Origin: Clostridia bacterium
GTDB taxonomy: Bacteria > Bacillota > Clostridia > RGIG6154
Direction of reading: 5' to 3'
Assembly (NCBI GenBank): GCA_017410375.1
Contig: JAFQQW010000066.1
Coordinates: 1-64,000, forward strand
Length of the DNA: 64,000 bases
Every line of letters starts with the position of its first letter. Within the stretch, counting starts at the first letter, position 1. The notes below the pieces were generated by a model. It ran no database searches, was not told where the DNA came from, and was given only the letters and a program-made list of their open reading frames with translations. Shown piece after piece: positions 8,318 to 17,061 of this stretch. The translations under genes and the position numbers were made by a program.

Positions 8318-8346
8318 TTGCATTCGGCAAGGTTTTGTGGTAAAAT
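8318..8346 (+). promoter_or_regulatory. Promoter of the exonuclease / zinc-ribbon operon
   Basis: TTGCAT at 8318-8323 and TAAAAT at 8341-8346 with a 17-bp spacer, 30 bp before the first start codon. Confidence 0.65.
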
Positions 8347-8375
8347 AAAACAAAAAAGGATTTTTAGTACTGTTT

Positions 8376-9059
8376 ATGAAAACACTTTTTGAAAAGTATG
8401 ATTCCATTGTTTTTTTAGACACCGAGACCACGGGGCTGCAGTTTGAAAAGGATCAGATTATTGAACTGGCGGCAATTCTTTGCGTGCAGACCGAGGGTGG
8501 CATTAAAATCATTAAAGAGATGGACGACCTGATTCGTCTGCCCGAGGGACAGCTTCTGCCCCCCGAAATTGTAAAGCTGACTCACATCACCGACGAAATG
8601 CTTCATAATGAGGGCGTAAGCTTACAGGAAAGTGCAGAAAAATTTTCGTCTTTTCTGCAAAACGGCAAAACGTTGCTTTGTGCCTACAACGCGCAGTTTG
8701 ATTTAAACTATCTGTTCTACTTTCTGCACCGGGAAAATCTTTCCTGCTGTTTAAAGGGTGTGGAGATGTTAGATGCGCTGACCGTTTACAAGGACCGTCA
8801 CGAATATCCGCACAAGCTGGAAAATGCCATTGAGGTTTATAACCTTGGAGACGAAGTGGTGAACAGCCACCGTGCCATTGACGATACAAAGGCCCTTTTA
8901 AAGGTTATGCTTGCCATGAGCAGAGAACAAGCTGACCTTGACCGCTACATCAATCTGTTCGGCTATAATCCAAAGTATGGGGTGAGCGGTAAAAAAATAG
9001 GGTCTGTGACCTATGCACCGCAACCCTACAGACATATTAAAAAACTGTATGAATCCTAA
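8376..9059 (+). CDS. DnaQ-like 3'-5' exonuclease (DEDD family)
   Basis: A 227-residue exonuclease domain protein. Exo I is FLDTETTGL (Asp15, Glu17). Exo III is HRAIDDTKALL near residues 166-176, giving the DEDDh arrangement. It resembles the proofreading epsilon subunit, but there is no polymerase domain and no neighbouring polymerase gene, so it may act in repair or RNA processing. The C-terminal 35 residues lie outside the catalytic fold. It shares a promoter with the large zinc-ribbon protein 18 bp downstream. Confidence 0.85.
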   Translation: MKTLFEKYDSIVFLDTETTGLQFEKDQIIELAAILCVQTEGGIKIIKEMDDLIRLPEGQLLPPEIVKLTHITDEMLHNEGVSLQESAEKFSSFLQNGKTLLCAYNAQFDLNYLFYFLHRENLSCCLKGVEMLDALTVYKDRHEYPHKLENAIEVYNLGDEVVNSHRAIDDTKALLKVMLAMSREQADLDRYINLFGYNPKYGVSGKKIGSVTYAPQPYRHIKKLYES

Positions 9060-9077
9060 AAATACGGAGGCGAATTT

Positions 9078-12035
9078 ATGAACTGTAAAAAATGCAATAC
9101 ATATCTGCCCGATGATGCAGAAATCTGTACCAACTGCGGTACACCTACAGAAAATGCGGAAAAGGATGTCGAAGCCGTTGTGCCGTTAGATCCCGATGAG
9201 CTTCCTTCCGCCTTTGACGACATGATTGACGACGCTTATGAAGCGGCAACCACCGAATCGGAATATGAGGTCAACACCCCTTTGACAGAGGTGTATCAGG
9301 GCACGCCCGTATCGGAAATTCCCCGCAGTGAGCGTAAAAAAGTCAAATCTGCTGTACAGAAGCCCGAAACCGGAAAAAAGAGCAAGAAAAAAGGTCTGAT
9401 TATCGGACTTTGCATTTTACTGGCGGTAATTCTGGCACTCGGCACGGTTGTGGCTTTAAGCTATTTTAAGGTTTTGGATGTGCCTTATCTGACTGACCTA
9501 TTCCACGGCGAAGCTGAAAAGACGGAAGAAGCAACAGCAGAGGAAGCAAAAAAACCGACTGTTGCCAAAAATGCTTATGAACTGCTTGAACTGACCGACT
9601 TTCGCACAGAGCCTGCAGATATTCCGGCAGGCGAAAATGTGGATGCGCTATTTACGGTACACGTTTCCAATCCGGGAAATGCAAACCTTGACACCCTTGC
9701 TGTTTTCAGCGGCGAAATGCAGTTCTGCTTCTTAAACGATAAGGGCGAAGAGGGCGACGCGGTGGCAGGAGACAACATCTATTCCGCTTCTTTAACTTTA
9801 ACCTCCGGCATTCCGCAGGTTTCCGCGTTCCACGCACAGGTAGAAAACGTAAAAAGTCTTCCCTTTGAAGTATCCTTTAACCGCACCCTTTCGGATGACG
9901 ATTTCAGCCGTTTTGAGGCTTTGCAGGCGACCGTTTCGGCATACACAAGCTATTCCGGCGTAAAAGCACTTATTGAAAGCTCGGACGAAATTGAAAGCTA
10001 TACTGCAAATGATGAAGCGGGCATCATCACTTATAAAACCAAATACGGCATCACCTGCACATGGCAGGTCTTTGCGGATGGCAATTTAGGCACAGGCAGT
10101 CTTGCCGTACCCGTTGAAAACGGTGTGGACTACGAAACCGCCGCCAAAAACATTGCGGACATTGTGCAAAATCCCGCCCACGCAAAAACCGATGTGGCTG
10201 TGCTTCGTCCCTATGAGGACAGCGCTTTTAATCAGCCCGACTTTAAAGAAGCAGGCGAACTGCTTGCAAAGGGCACGGGCGGTAAAGCCGAACACATTTT
10301 AAACAAAGCGGTATCGGTTGAATTCATGAAAAAGCTTGACCGTTACGGCGTGCTTCTTTTAAACACCCACGGCTTTTTACTGCACGGCACTACCCCGCAC
10401 ATGGTACTGGGTGAAGGTACCGAGAATCTTAAAAATTATGCAGACGACCTGCAGGCAGAGCGTATTACCGTAACCAACGGACGGTTAACGGTTGGTCCGT
10501 CCTTCTTTAAAAAGTATTATAAGGATGGCGATTTGCAGGATTCCTTATGGTATTTGGGTATGTGTAACGGTGGTTTTGATGCCGCTCTTTGCAACACCTT
10601 ACTGGATAAGGGTGCAGAAACTGTACTGGCATTTAACGGAGATGTACCCGTTGAAGCCTGCAACAATGTTTTGTTTGAGTGTCTGGTTAATTCGGCATTG
10701 CTTTCGGGCAATACCGTTAAAGAAAGTCTTGCCGAAACAAAACGCATTTATGAAAACACAAATGCTGAGCTTTACGGCAACCCTGCATTTGTGTTCAATG
10801 CAAAGCCTGCCTCCTCTGCGGAAAAGGAAATCTGTTTGGTGCTGGACGCTTCTGCCAGCATGGAGGGTGCACCCATGGAGGAAACCCAGAATGCGGCGGC
10901 TGCCTTTGCAGAAACCGTTCTGGAAGAAGATGCCTGCATCAGCATCATTACCTATGATACAAAGTCTGCCATCATTTCAGATTTTTCGGATGATGCAGAT
11001 ATTCTCCGCTCCAGAGTGAAAAGCATTAAACCAAGGGGCGACACAAACTTAGGCGCCGGCTTGAAAAATGCTTACAAGCAGCTTAAAGACAGCAAAACCA
11101 AAAACAAGATTGTGGTGCTGATGAGCGACGGACTGATTAACGAAGGTATGTCCGAAGCAGAGGTTTTGAAGTATGCTGAAAACATGAAAAAGCAGGGCTT
11201 TACCCTTTACACCCTCGGCTTCTTCCAGAATCTTGGGGAAGAAAAAGCAACTGCACAGGCACTTTTGGAGGGCATTGCCAGCGAGAGCTGTCATTATGAA
11301 GTCCAAAAGGCAAGTGACCTCGTATACTTCTTCGGGGATATGGCTGACCAGATTAACGGTGTCCGCTTTACCTATGTACGCATAGACGCGCCGGTAACCG
11401 TTACGGTAACGCACGGAGGTGAAACCCTCTGCTCCAATCCTGAAAAGGAAAATACCCGCACAAGCTTTGGTGTGCTTTCGTATGAAGAAACCAAAGACGG
11501 CAAGCATCAGGCAAAGGTATTGCGCTTAAAGGAAAAGGATGACAAGGCCTATATTCTGGAAATGGAAGGGTCTGACAACGGCTCGTTGCATTACGTTATA
11601 AGCTTTACAGACAACAACGGTGAATATACCGATAAACGTGAGTTTGTAAACATTCCCGTGACCTATGAAACCAAAATCCGTACCGAGACCAATAAAAACG
11701 GTAAAACCGTTCTTGAACTGGACAAAAACGGTGACGGCAAAACAGATGCCACCTATGAAGCTGGCAAAAACGCCATCGGCAGAGAGGTTGACCATTCTGT
11801 TATCTTCTTGATTATAGGCGGTGTGCTGATTCTCCTCGTGGTGCTCGCGATTCTGTTTGCCATTCTGTCTGCCAGAAAAAAGAAAAAACGCAGAAAAGCT
11901 TTAATCGCAAGCATGTACGCAGACGAAAACAACTATCCGCTGGAGGAAACCAGAACCTGCCCGGTTTGCGGAGCAATTCTAACCTCGGATACCTTCTGTG
12001 CATATTGCGGAAACAAAATCAGTAATCAGGAATAA
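9078..12035 (+). CDS. Membrane protein with terminal zinc ribbons, CD-clan peptidase-like fold and VWA domain
   Basis: A 985-residue protein. Order of parts: zinc ribbon with C3, C6, C17, C20; acidic linker; transmembrane helix 106-130; a beta-rich region (about 165-290). Next comes a segment with NTHG (His431) and GMCNGG (Cys496) that looks like the His/Cys dyad of the caspase/gingipain/CHAT clan. It is followed by a von Willebrand A domain with MIDAS residues D590-x-S592-x-S594, T656 and D684. Then come an EF-hand-like DKNGDGKTD (882-890), a second transmembrane helix (908-931) and a second zinc ribbon (C961, C964, C974, C977). The predicted topology puts both ribbons inside and the rest outside. 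No named family covers the whole. The function is unknown; metal-dependent adhesion or self-processing is possible. Confidence 0.8.
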   Translation: MNCKKCNTYLPDDAEICTNCGTPTENAEKDVEAVVPLDPDELPSAFDDMIDDAYEAATTESEYEVNTPLTEVYQGTPVSEIPRSERKKVKSAVQKPETGKKSKKKGLIIGLCILLAVILALGTVVALSYFKVLDVPYLTDLFHGEAEKTEEATAEEAKKPTVAKNAYELLELTDFRTEPADIPAGENVDALFTVHVSNPGNANLDTLAVFSGEMQFCFLNDKGEEGDAVAGDNIYSASLTLTSGIPQVSAFHAQVENVKSLPFEVSFNRTLSDDDFSRFEALQATVSAYTSYSGVKALIESSDEIESYTANDEAGIITYKTKYGITCTWQVFADGNLGTGSLAVPVENGVDYETAAKNIADIVQNPAHAKTDVAVLRPYEDSAFNQPDFKEAGELLAKGTGGKAEHILNKAVSVEFMKKLDRYGVLLLNTHGFLLHGTTPHMVLGEGTENLKNYADDLQAERITVTNGRLTVGPSFFKKYYKDGDLQDSLWYLGMCNGGFDAALCNTLLDKGAETVLAFNGDVPVEACNNVLFECLVNSALLSGNTVKESLAETKRIYENTNAELYGNPAFVFNAKPASSAEKEICLVLDASASMEGAPMEETQNAAAAFAETVLEEDACISIITYDTKSAIISDFSDDADILRSRVKSIKPRGDTNLGAGLKNAYKQLKDSKTKNKIVVLMSDGLINEGMSEAEVLKYAENMKKQGFTLYTLGFFQNLGEEKATAQALLEGIASESCHYEVQKASDLVYFFGDMADQINGVRFTYVRIDAPVTVTVTHGGETLCSNPEKENTRTSFGVLSYEETKDGKHQAKVLRLKEKDDKAYILEMEGSDNGSLHYVISFTDNNGEYTDKREFVNIPVTYETKIRTETNKNGKTVLELDKNGDGKTDATYEAGKNAIGREVDHSVIFLIIGGVLILLVVLAILFAILSARKKKKRRKALIASMYADENNYPLEETRTCPVCGAILTSDTFCAYCGNKISNQE

Positions 12036-12038
12036 ACC

Positions 12039-12070
12039 AAGGACTGCAACGCTTTCGTTGCAGTCCTTTT
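12039..12070. terminator. Bidirectional terminator
   Basis: AAGGACTGCAACG, a CTTT loop, then CGTTGCAGTCCTT plus T-run. It lies between the large membrane protein gene and the convergent AraC gene. Confidence 0.92.
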
Positions 12071-12875
12071 ACATATTCTGTAGTTTTTTTTGCAGTTCCT
12101 TGGGTGAGAGACCGTAGACCTCCTTGAACTTAACCGAAAAATAATTGCTGTCGGCAAACCCGCATCGGGATGCCAGATCAATAATCTGGATTTTCGGGAG
12201 CTGCCGAAGCATCATGTCTGCCTTTTGCAGACGTAAAAGGTTTACATATTTGTTAAAGCCAAAGCCCGTTTCCTTTTTAAACATACGCGAAAAATGCTCG
12301 GGGCTTACCGAACACATTTTTGCCACCTGCCCCAGCGATACGTCCGAAGTGAAATTTTCCTGCACATAGTCTATGGCATGCTCTACATACGCATTGCCGC
12401 CGCCCTCGGTTTTGCAATCATTTTTGTTGCGGGCAAGCAGAAAAAACAGCTCCTGGGTATAACAGCATAAAATCTCCTCCGAAAATCTGTCCGGGTTGGT
12501 AAACTCCTTTTCGATTTGCCGGAACAGGCTGTTCAACCGGGCAACGATCGCAGGGTTTCTGTATAAATACATCATGGACGGAAGCGACTGCCGTACCGAA
12601 GCAGGGATATAATGCATGGGGCAGTTAATCAGCATCCGCGAATGCATAGATTCGCCATAGCGGGTCATGTGCATTACACCCTCGGGGATTAAGATAACGT
12701 CCCCCTCACGCATACGGTAAGACTTGTTATTGATAAAATAAGTACAGCTTCCCTCTGTGATAAAATACACCTCAAAATGATTGTGATAATGCAAGTGATT
12801 TCGCTTTCCACTGTTGTGGGGGTTGGCATTTATATCATGACTGAAAAAGAACTTTTCCTCAATGGGTATCAGCAT
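12069..12875 (-). CDS. AraC-family regulator with cupin sensor, next to galacturonate operon
   Basis: A 268-residue protein. Its N-terminal cupin is visible as HYHNHFEVYFITEG and MREGDVILIPEG. Its C-terminal AraC DNA-binding domain spans about 165-265, with FADSNYFSVKFKEVYGLSPKEL in the second HTH. The ATG at 12875 has an excellent AGGAGGGG site; an in-frame TTG further upstream overlaps that site and is unlikely. It is divergent from the GH4-uxaB-uxaA operon starting at 13020, so it probably senses a uronate or a related sugar (inference). Confidence 0.9.
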   Translation of the reverse strand: MLIPIEEKFFFSHDINANPHNSGKRNHLHYHNHFEVYFITEGSCTYFINNKSYRMREGDVILIPEGVMHMTRYGESMHSRMLINCPMHYIPASVRQSLPSMMYLYRNPAIVARLNSLFRQIEKEFTNPDRFSEEILCCYTQELFFLLARNKNDCKTEGGGNAYVEHAIDYVQENFTSDVSLGQVAKMCSVSPEHFSRMFKKETGFGFNKYVNLLRLQKADMMLRQLPKIQIIDLASRCGFADSNYFSVKFKEVYGLSPKELQKKLQNM

Positions 12876-13019
12876 TTTTATCCCCTCCTGTCCCAATCAT
12901 AGCATAACACATCAAAAAAATCAAGAAATTTGCGAAAATAAGCAAAAAATTTAAGGAAATCCCGATTTATTTGATGTATAATTAAATTAATCATTACTAT
13001 TATAAAGGAGATTCTTATT

Positions 13020-14435
13020 ATGAAGTATGTAGAAAAACGCGTAGAAGACATTAAGATTGCTTACATCGGCGGTGGCTCGAGAGGTTGGGCGTGGGGTTTA
13101 ATGAGTGACCTTGCAGAAGCGACCGATATCAGCGGTCATGTAGACTTATATGACATTGATTTTGATGCGGCAAAAGCAAACGAAATCATCGGTAACAAAT
13201 ACAACGATGCAGAAGGCGCAAACTCCAAGTGGAGCTACAAAGCCACAAAAACCATTGATGAAGCATTAACCGACGCAAACTTTGTTGTCATCTCCATCAT
13301 GCCCGGTACCTTTGACGAAATGGCTTCCGACGTACATACCCCTGAAAAATACAACATCTGGCAGCCTGTTGGCGACACAGTAGGCCCCGGCGGTATTGTG
13401 CGCGCAATGCGTTGCCTGCCTATGATTGAATACATCGGCGAAAAAATCAAGGAAAACTGCCCTGAGGCATGGGTTATCAACTACACAAACCCCATGACCC
13501 TTTGCATAAAGACCCTTTATCGCGTATTCCCTGAAATCAAGGCATTTGGTTGCTGCCACGAAGTATTCGGCACCCAGAGTCTGCTTGCCCAGATGGTGCA
13601 GGAAATGCTGGGTATTGAAAAGGTGGAAAGAGATGAAATCAAGGTAAACCCCGTTGCGGTAAACCATTATACCTGGCTGACCAAGGCAAGCTACAAAAAT
13701 GTGGATTTGTTCCCGCTTTACAAAAAATTCTGTGAAAAATATGCAGACATCGGTTACCATCCCAGTGATGAGCCGGTAGACAAGAACTGGATGAACAGCG
13801 TATTCGGCAACGGTGAAATGGTTAAGATGGACTTGTTCCGCCGTTATGGCTACATTGCCGCTGCCGGGGACCGTCATTTGGCTGAATTCTGCGAAGGCAA
13901 GTGGTATTTGGAAAGCCCCGAGCGCGTCAAAGAAATGCACTTCCAGCTGACCACCGTAGACTTCAGAAGAAATCAATTGCAGGAAAGATTAGACAAGAGT
14001 AATCGCTTAGTCAGCGGTGAAGAACCTGTAACGCTTCGTCAGACCGGTGAAGAGGGCGTGCATCAGATTCGTTCCCTCTTAGGTCTTTGCGAGCTGGTTA
14101 CCAACGTAAATATCCCGAACAAGGGACAGATTCCGAACCTGCCCATCGGTGCAATTGTGGAAACCAATGCGGTATTCCGCGCAAACTCGTTAGAGCCGGT
14201 GTTCGCAGGGGAGATTCCGAAGGAAATTTACACCCTTGTTACCCGTATCTGCGGCGGTCAGGAAGCATTAAACGAAGCCATTGCAGAACGTGATTTGGAT
14301 AAAATCTTTGCGGTATTTGCAAACGATCCGCTGGTAACCTGCAGCTATGCTGATGCAAAGAAGCTGTTTAAAGAAATGGTACTGAATACAAAGAAATATC
14401 TTGCAGACTATGACCTGTCTGCTCTGGAGGCGTAA
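13020..14435 (+). CDS. lplD: GH4 family glycosidase, probably alpha-galacturonidase
   Basis: A 471-residue NAD- and metal-dependent family 4 glycoside hydrolase. The Rossmann motif IAYIGGGSRGWAWGL lies near residues 13-27. NYTNPMT and the FGCCHEVFG segment carry the Asn-Pro and Cys/His residues that bind substrate and Mn. The overall sequence resembles Bacillus LplD, described as an alpha-galacturonidase. Genes for tagaturonate reductase and altronate dehydratase follow, so release of galacturonate from oligosaccharides is a consistent role. A TATAAT lies at 12977-12982 and AAAGGAG precedes the start. An alpha-glucosidase or alpha-galactosidase activity cannot be excluded. Confidence 0.82.
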   Translation: MKYVEKRVEDIKIAYIGGGSRGWAWGLMSDLAEATDISGHVDLYDIDFDAAKANEIIGNKYNDAEGANSKWSYKATKTIDEALTDANFVVISIMPGTFDEMASDVHTPEKYNIWQPVGDTVGPGGIVRAMRCLPMIEYIGEKIKENCPEAWVINYTNPMTLCIKTLYRVFPEIKAFGCCHEVFGTQSLLAQMVQEMLGIEKVERDEIKVNPVAVNHYTWLTKASYKNVDLFPLYKKFCEKYADIGYHPSDEPVDKNWMNSVFGNGEMVKMDLFRRYGYIAAAGDRHLAEFCEGKWYLESPERVKEMHFQLTTVDFRRNQLQERLDKSNRLVSGEEPVTLRQTGEEGVHQIRSLLGLCELVTNVNIPNKGQIPNLPIGAIVETNAVFRANSLEPVFAGEIPKEIYTLVTRICGGQEALNEAIAERDLDKIFAVFANDPLVTCSYADAKKLFKEMVLNTKKYLADYDLSALEA

Positions 14436-14438
14436 ATC

Positions 14439-15704
14439 ATGGAAAAAGTAATACAATTCGGCGAGGGCGGTTTTTTACGCGGCTTTGTGGACTGGATGTT
14501 CCAAATAATAAACGAAAAAACCAATTCTGATATAGAGGTTGTGGTTGTACAGCCTATTCAAAACGGCATGTGCGACCTGCTTTCGGCACAGGACTGCAAC
14601 TACACCCACATCTGCCGTGGTGCAGAGGGGGTAGACATCAAAAAAATTGATGTGATTTCCCGTTGCGTAAAGCCCTATGACGATTTTGAAGGCTATTTAA
14701 AGCTTGCGGAAAACAAGGATTTTAAATTTGTGGTTTCCAACACCACCGAAGCAGGTATTGTGTTTAATGCAAATGACAAAATCACCGACACCCCTGCAAA
14801 CAGCTTTCCCGGAAAATTAACCCAGCTTTTGAAGAAGCGTTTTGACTTAGGGTTAGAGGGCTTTATTTTCCTGCCCTGCGAGCTGATTGACAACAACGGC
14901 GATAACTTAAAGAAATGCGTTCTGCAATATGCGGATTTGTGGAAATTAGGTGACAGCTTTAAAGCATGGATTGAAAAGGACAATGTATTCTGCAACACAT
15001 TGGTAGACCGCATCAATACAGGCTTCCCCAAGGATGAAGAAATTGCTCCCGAATTACAGAATGACAAGCTTTTAAACACCTCTGAATACTTCCATTTGTG
15101 GGTAATCGAGGGCAAAAACGATTTAAACGATTTGCTTCCCTTTGACAAGTGCGGATTAAATGTCATTTTAACCGACAACCAGCAAATGTACAAAACCCGA
15201 AAGGTGCGTATTTTAAACGGCGCGCACACCTCTATGGTACCCTATGCCCTGCTTTCGGGCTTGGATACCGTAAAATCCTGCATGGAGGACGAAACCATGT
15301 CGGCACACCTGAAAAAATGTGTGTTTGACGAAATCATTCCCACGCTGGATTTGCCGAAAGAAGAGCTTTTAGACTATGCGGAAAATGTGCTGACGCGCTT
15401 TGACAATCCTTACATCAAGCACTACCTTTCCTCCATTGCATTAAACTCTGTGAGCAAATTCAAGGTGCGTGTGCTTCCGTCCCTCTTAGAATACATCAAA
15501 CGCTTTAACAAAATGCCCGAGGCTTTGCTTTTAGCCTTCGGCAAGCTGATTGAATTTTATAAAAAAGGCACCCCAAATGACGACGAAGCGGTTATGGCAT
15601 TTATGAAAGAGGCTTCTGTGCCTGAAATTCTTGCAAAGAAAGAATACTGGGGCGAGGATTTAAGCTATCTTACCAACGAGGTTTCAAAATATGTTAATTC
15701 ATAA
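14439..15704 (+). CDS. uxaB: Tagaturonate reductase (altronate oxidoreductase)
   Basis: A 421-residue member of the mannitol dehydrogenase / long-chain polyol dehydrogenase family. It has an N-terminal FGEGGFLRGF nucleotide-binding motif (residues 6-15) and the catalytic KVRILNGAHTS segment near residues 252-262. It should reduce D-tagaturonate to D-altronate with NADH. It starts 3 bp after the GH4 gene and overlaps uxaA by 14 bp, so translation is coupled. UxuB (fructuronate reductase) is the alternative; the adjacent altronate dehydratase favours UxaB. Confidence 0.88.
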   Translation: MEKVIQFGEGGFLRGFVDWMFQIINEKTNSDIEVVVVQPIQNGMCDLLSAQDCNYTHICRGAEGVDIKKIDVISRCVKPYDDFEGYLKLAENKDFKFVVSNTTEAGIVFNANDKITDTPANSFPGKLTQLLKKRFDLGLEGFIFLPCELIDNNGDNLKKCVLQYADLWKLGDSFKAWIEKDNVFCNTLVDRINTGFPKDEEIAPELQNDKLLNTSEYFHLWVIEGKNDLNDLLPFDKCGLNVILTDNQQMYKTRKVRILNGAHTSMVPYALLSGLDTVKSCMEDETMSAHLKKCVFDEIIPTLDLPKEELLDYAENVLTRFDNPYIKHYLSSIALNSVSKFKVRVLPSLLEYIKRFNKMPEALLLAFGKLIEFYKKGTPNDDEAVMAFMKEASVPEILAKKEYWGEDLSYLTNEVSKYVNS

Positions 15705-17061
15705 ACTGGACAATGTGGAAGTCAACATTAAAGACGGCCACAAATATGCAATAAAGCCTATCAAAAAAGGCGAAAATGTCATCAAATACGGGCAACCCAT
15801 CGGGCATGCCCTTTCTGACATTTCTGTGGGAGAACATGTACACACCCACAACGTTAAAACCAATCTTTCGGGCAAAATCGAGTATACCTACACCCCCGAA
15901 TTTACCCCCATGGAAAAGCCGGATTTCCCCGAAACCTTTATGGGCTATGTGCGGGAAAACGGTGAGATTGGCATCCGCAACGACATCTGGATTGTCAACA
16001 CGGTAGGCTGTGTGAACAAAACGGCAGAAAAACTTGCCAAGCTTACAGGTGCAAAAGCTTTCCTACACCCCTTTGGCTGTTCGCAGCTTGGGGATGACCA
16101 GGCAGTTACCCAAAAGGTTTTAAAGGGTTTGGTGAATCACCCCAATGCCGGTGGTGTACTGGTTTTGGGCTTGGGCTGTGAAAACAACAATTTGGATGTT
16201 TTTAAGGCGGTTTTAGGCTCCTGGAATGACAAGCGTGTAAAATTCTTAAACGCCCAGGACGAGGAAGATGAAATCGAAGCAGGCGTTAAGCTGATTGACG
16301 AATTAAAAGCGTATGCCTCCACCTTTGAAAGACAACCCGTGCCCGTTTCAAAGCTGAAAGTCGGCTTAAAATGCGGCGGCAGCGACGGTTTTTCGGGCAT
16401 TACTGCAAATCCGCTGGTGGGCAGATTCTGCGATGCCCTTTGCGCCCTTGGCGGCAGTGCGGTTTTAACCGAAGTGCCCGAGATGTTTGGTGCAGAGCAT
16501 CTTTTAATGAACCGTTGCGTGGGCGAAACGGTTTTCCAAAAAACTGTTGACCTGATTAACCGCTTTAAGGATTATTTCACCTCCCACAATCAGGTGGTTT
16601 ACGAAAATCCGTCCCCCGGTAACAAAAAGGGCGGTATCACCACTTTAGAAGAAAAGTCCTTAGGTTGTATTCAAAAGGGTGGGTTAAGCCCCGTGGTGGA
16701 CGTTTTGGATTACGGCGACAGCTTAACCAAAAACGGCTTATCTCTTTTAAACGGACCCGGAAACGACATGGTGGCAGTCACAAACCTTACCGCCTGCGGT
16801 GCACACATCATTTTGTTTACCACCGGCCGCGGAACACCGCTTGGTGCGCCCGTGCCCACCGTAAAAATCGCAACCAACAGCGTCTTAGCAACTAAAAAAG
16901 CCAACTGGATTGATTTTGATGCAAGTGCAATGCTTGACGGCAACGACCCCACGGCAGATTTGTTTAACTATGTGCTGTCTGTGGCATCGGGCGAGCAGAC
17001 CAAAAACGAAATAAACGGCTATGAAGAAATTTCCATTTTCAAGGACGGTGTAACCTTATGA
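15691..17061 (+). CDS. uxaA: Altronate dehydratase
   Basis: A 456-residue protein with an N-terminal SAF domain (residues 1-75) and the large UxaA catalytic region, including KCGGSDGFSGITANP near residues 228-242. It converts D-altronate to 2-keto-3-deoxygluconate. It is somewhat shorter than the E. coli enzyme (about 495). It overlaps uxaB by 14 bp and the next gene by 4 bp. No KDG kinase or aldolase gene is seen in this operon, so later steps must be encoded elsewhere. Confidence 0.9.
   Translation: MLIHKLDNVEVNIKDGHKYAIKPIKKGENVIKYGQPIGHALSDISVGEHVHTHNVKTNLSGKIEYTYTPEFTPMEKPDFPETFMGYVRENGEIGIRNDIWIVNTVGCVNKTAEKLAKLTGAKAFLHPFGCSQLGDDQAVTQKVLKGLVNHPNAGGVLVLGLGCENNNLDVFKAVLGSWNDKRVKFLNAQDEEDEIEAGVKLIDELKAYASTFERQPVPVSKLKVGLKCGGSDGFSGITANPLVGRFCDALCALGGSAVLTEVPEMFGAEHLLMNRCVGETVFQKTVDLINRFKDYFTSHNQVVYENPSPGNKKGGITTLEEKSLGCIQKGGLSPVVDVLDYGDSLTKNGLSLLNGPGNDMVAVTNLTACGAHIILFTTGRGTPLGAPVPTVKIATNSVLATKKANWIDFDASAMLDGNDPTADLFNYVLSVASGEQTKNEINGYEEISIFKDGVTL

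Noticed and set aside
13266-13976. 236-residue minus-strand frame inside the GH4 gene
   Set aside because: Antisense shadow of a well-conserved enzyme, with no start signal.
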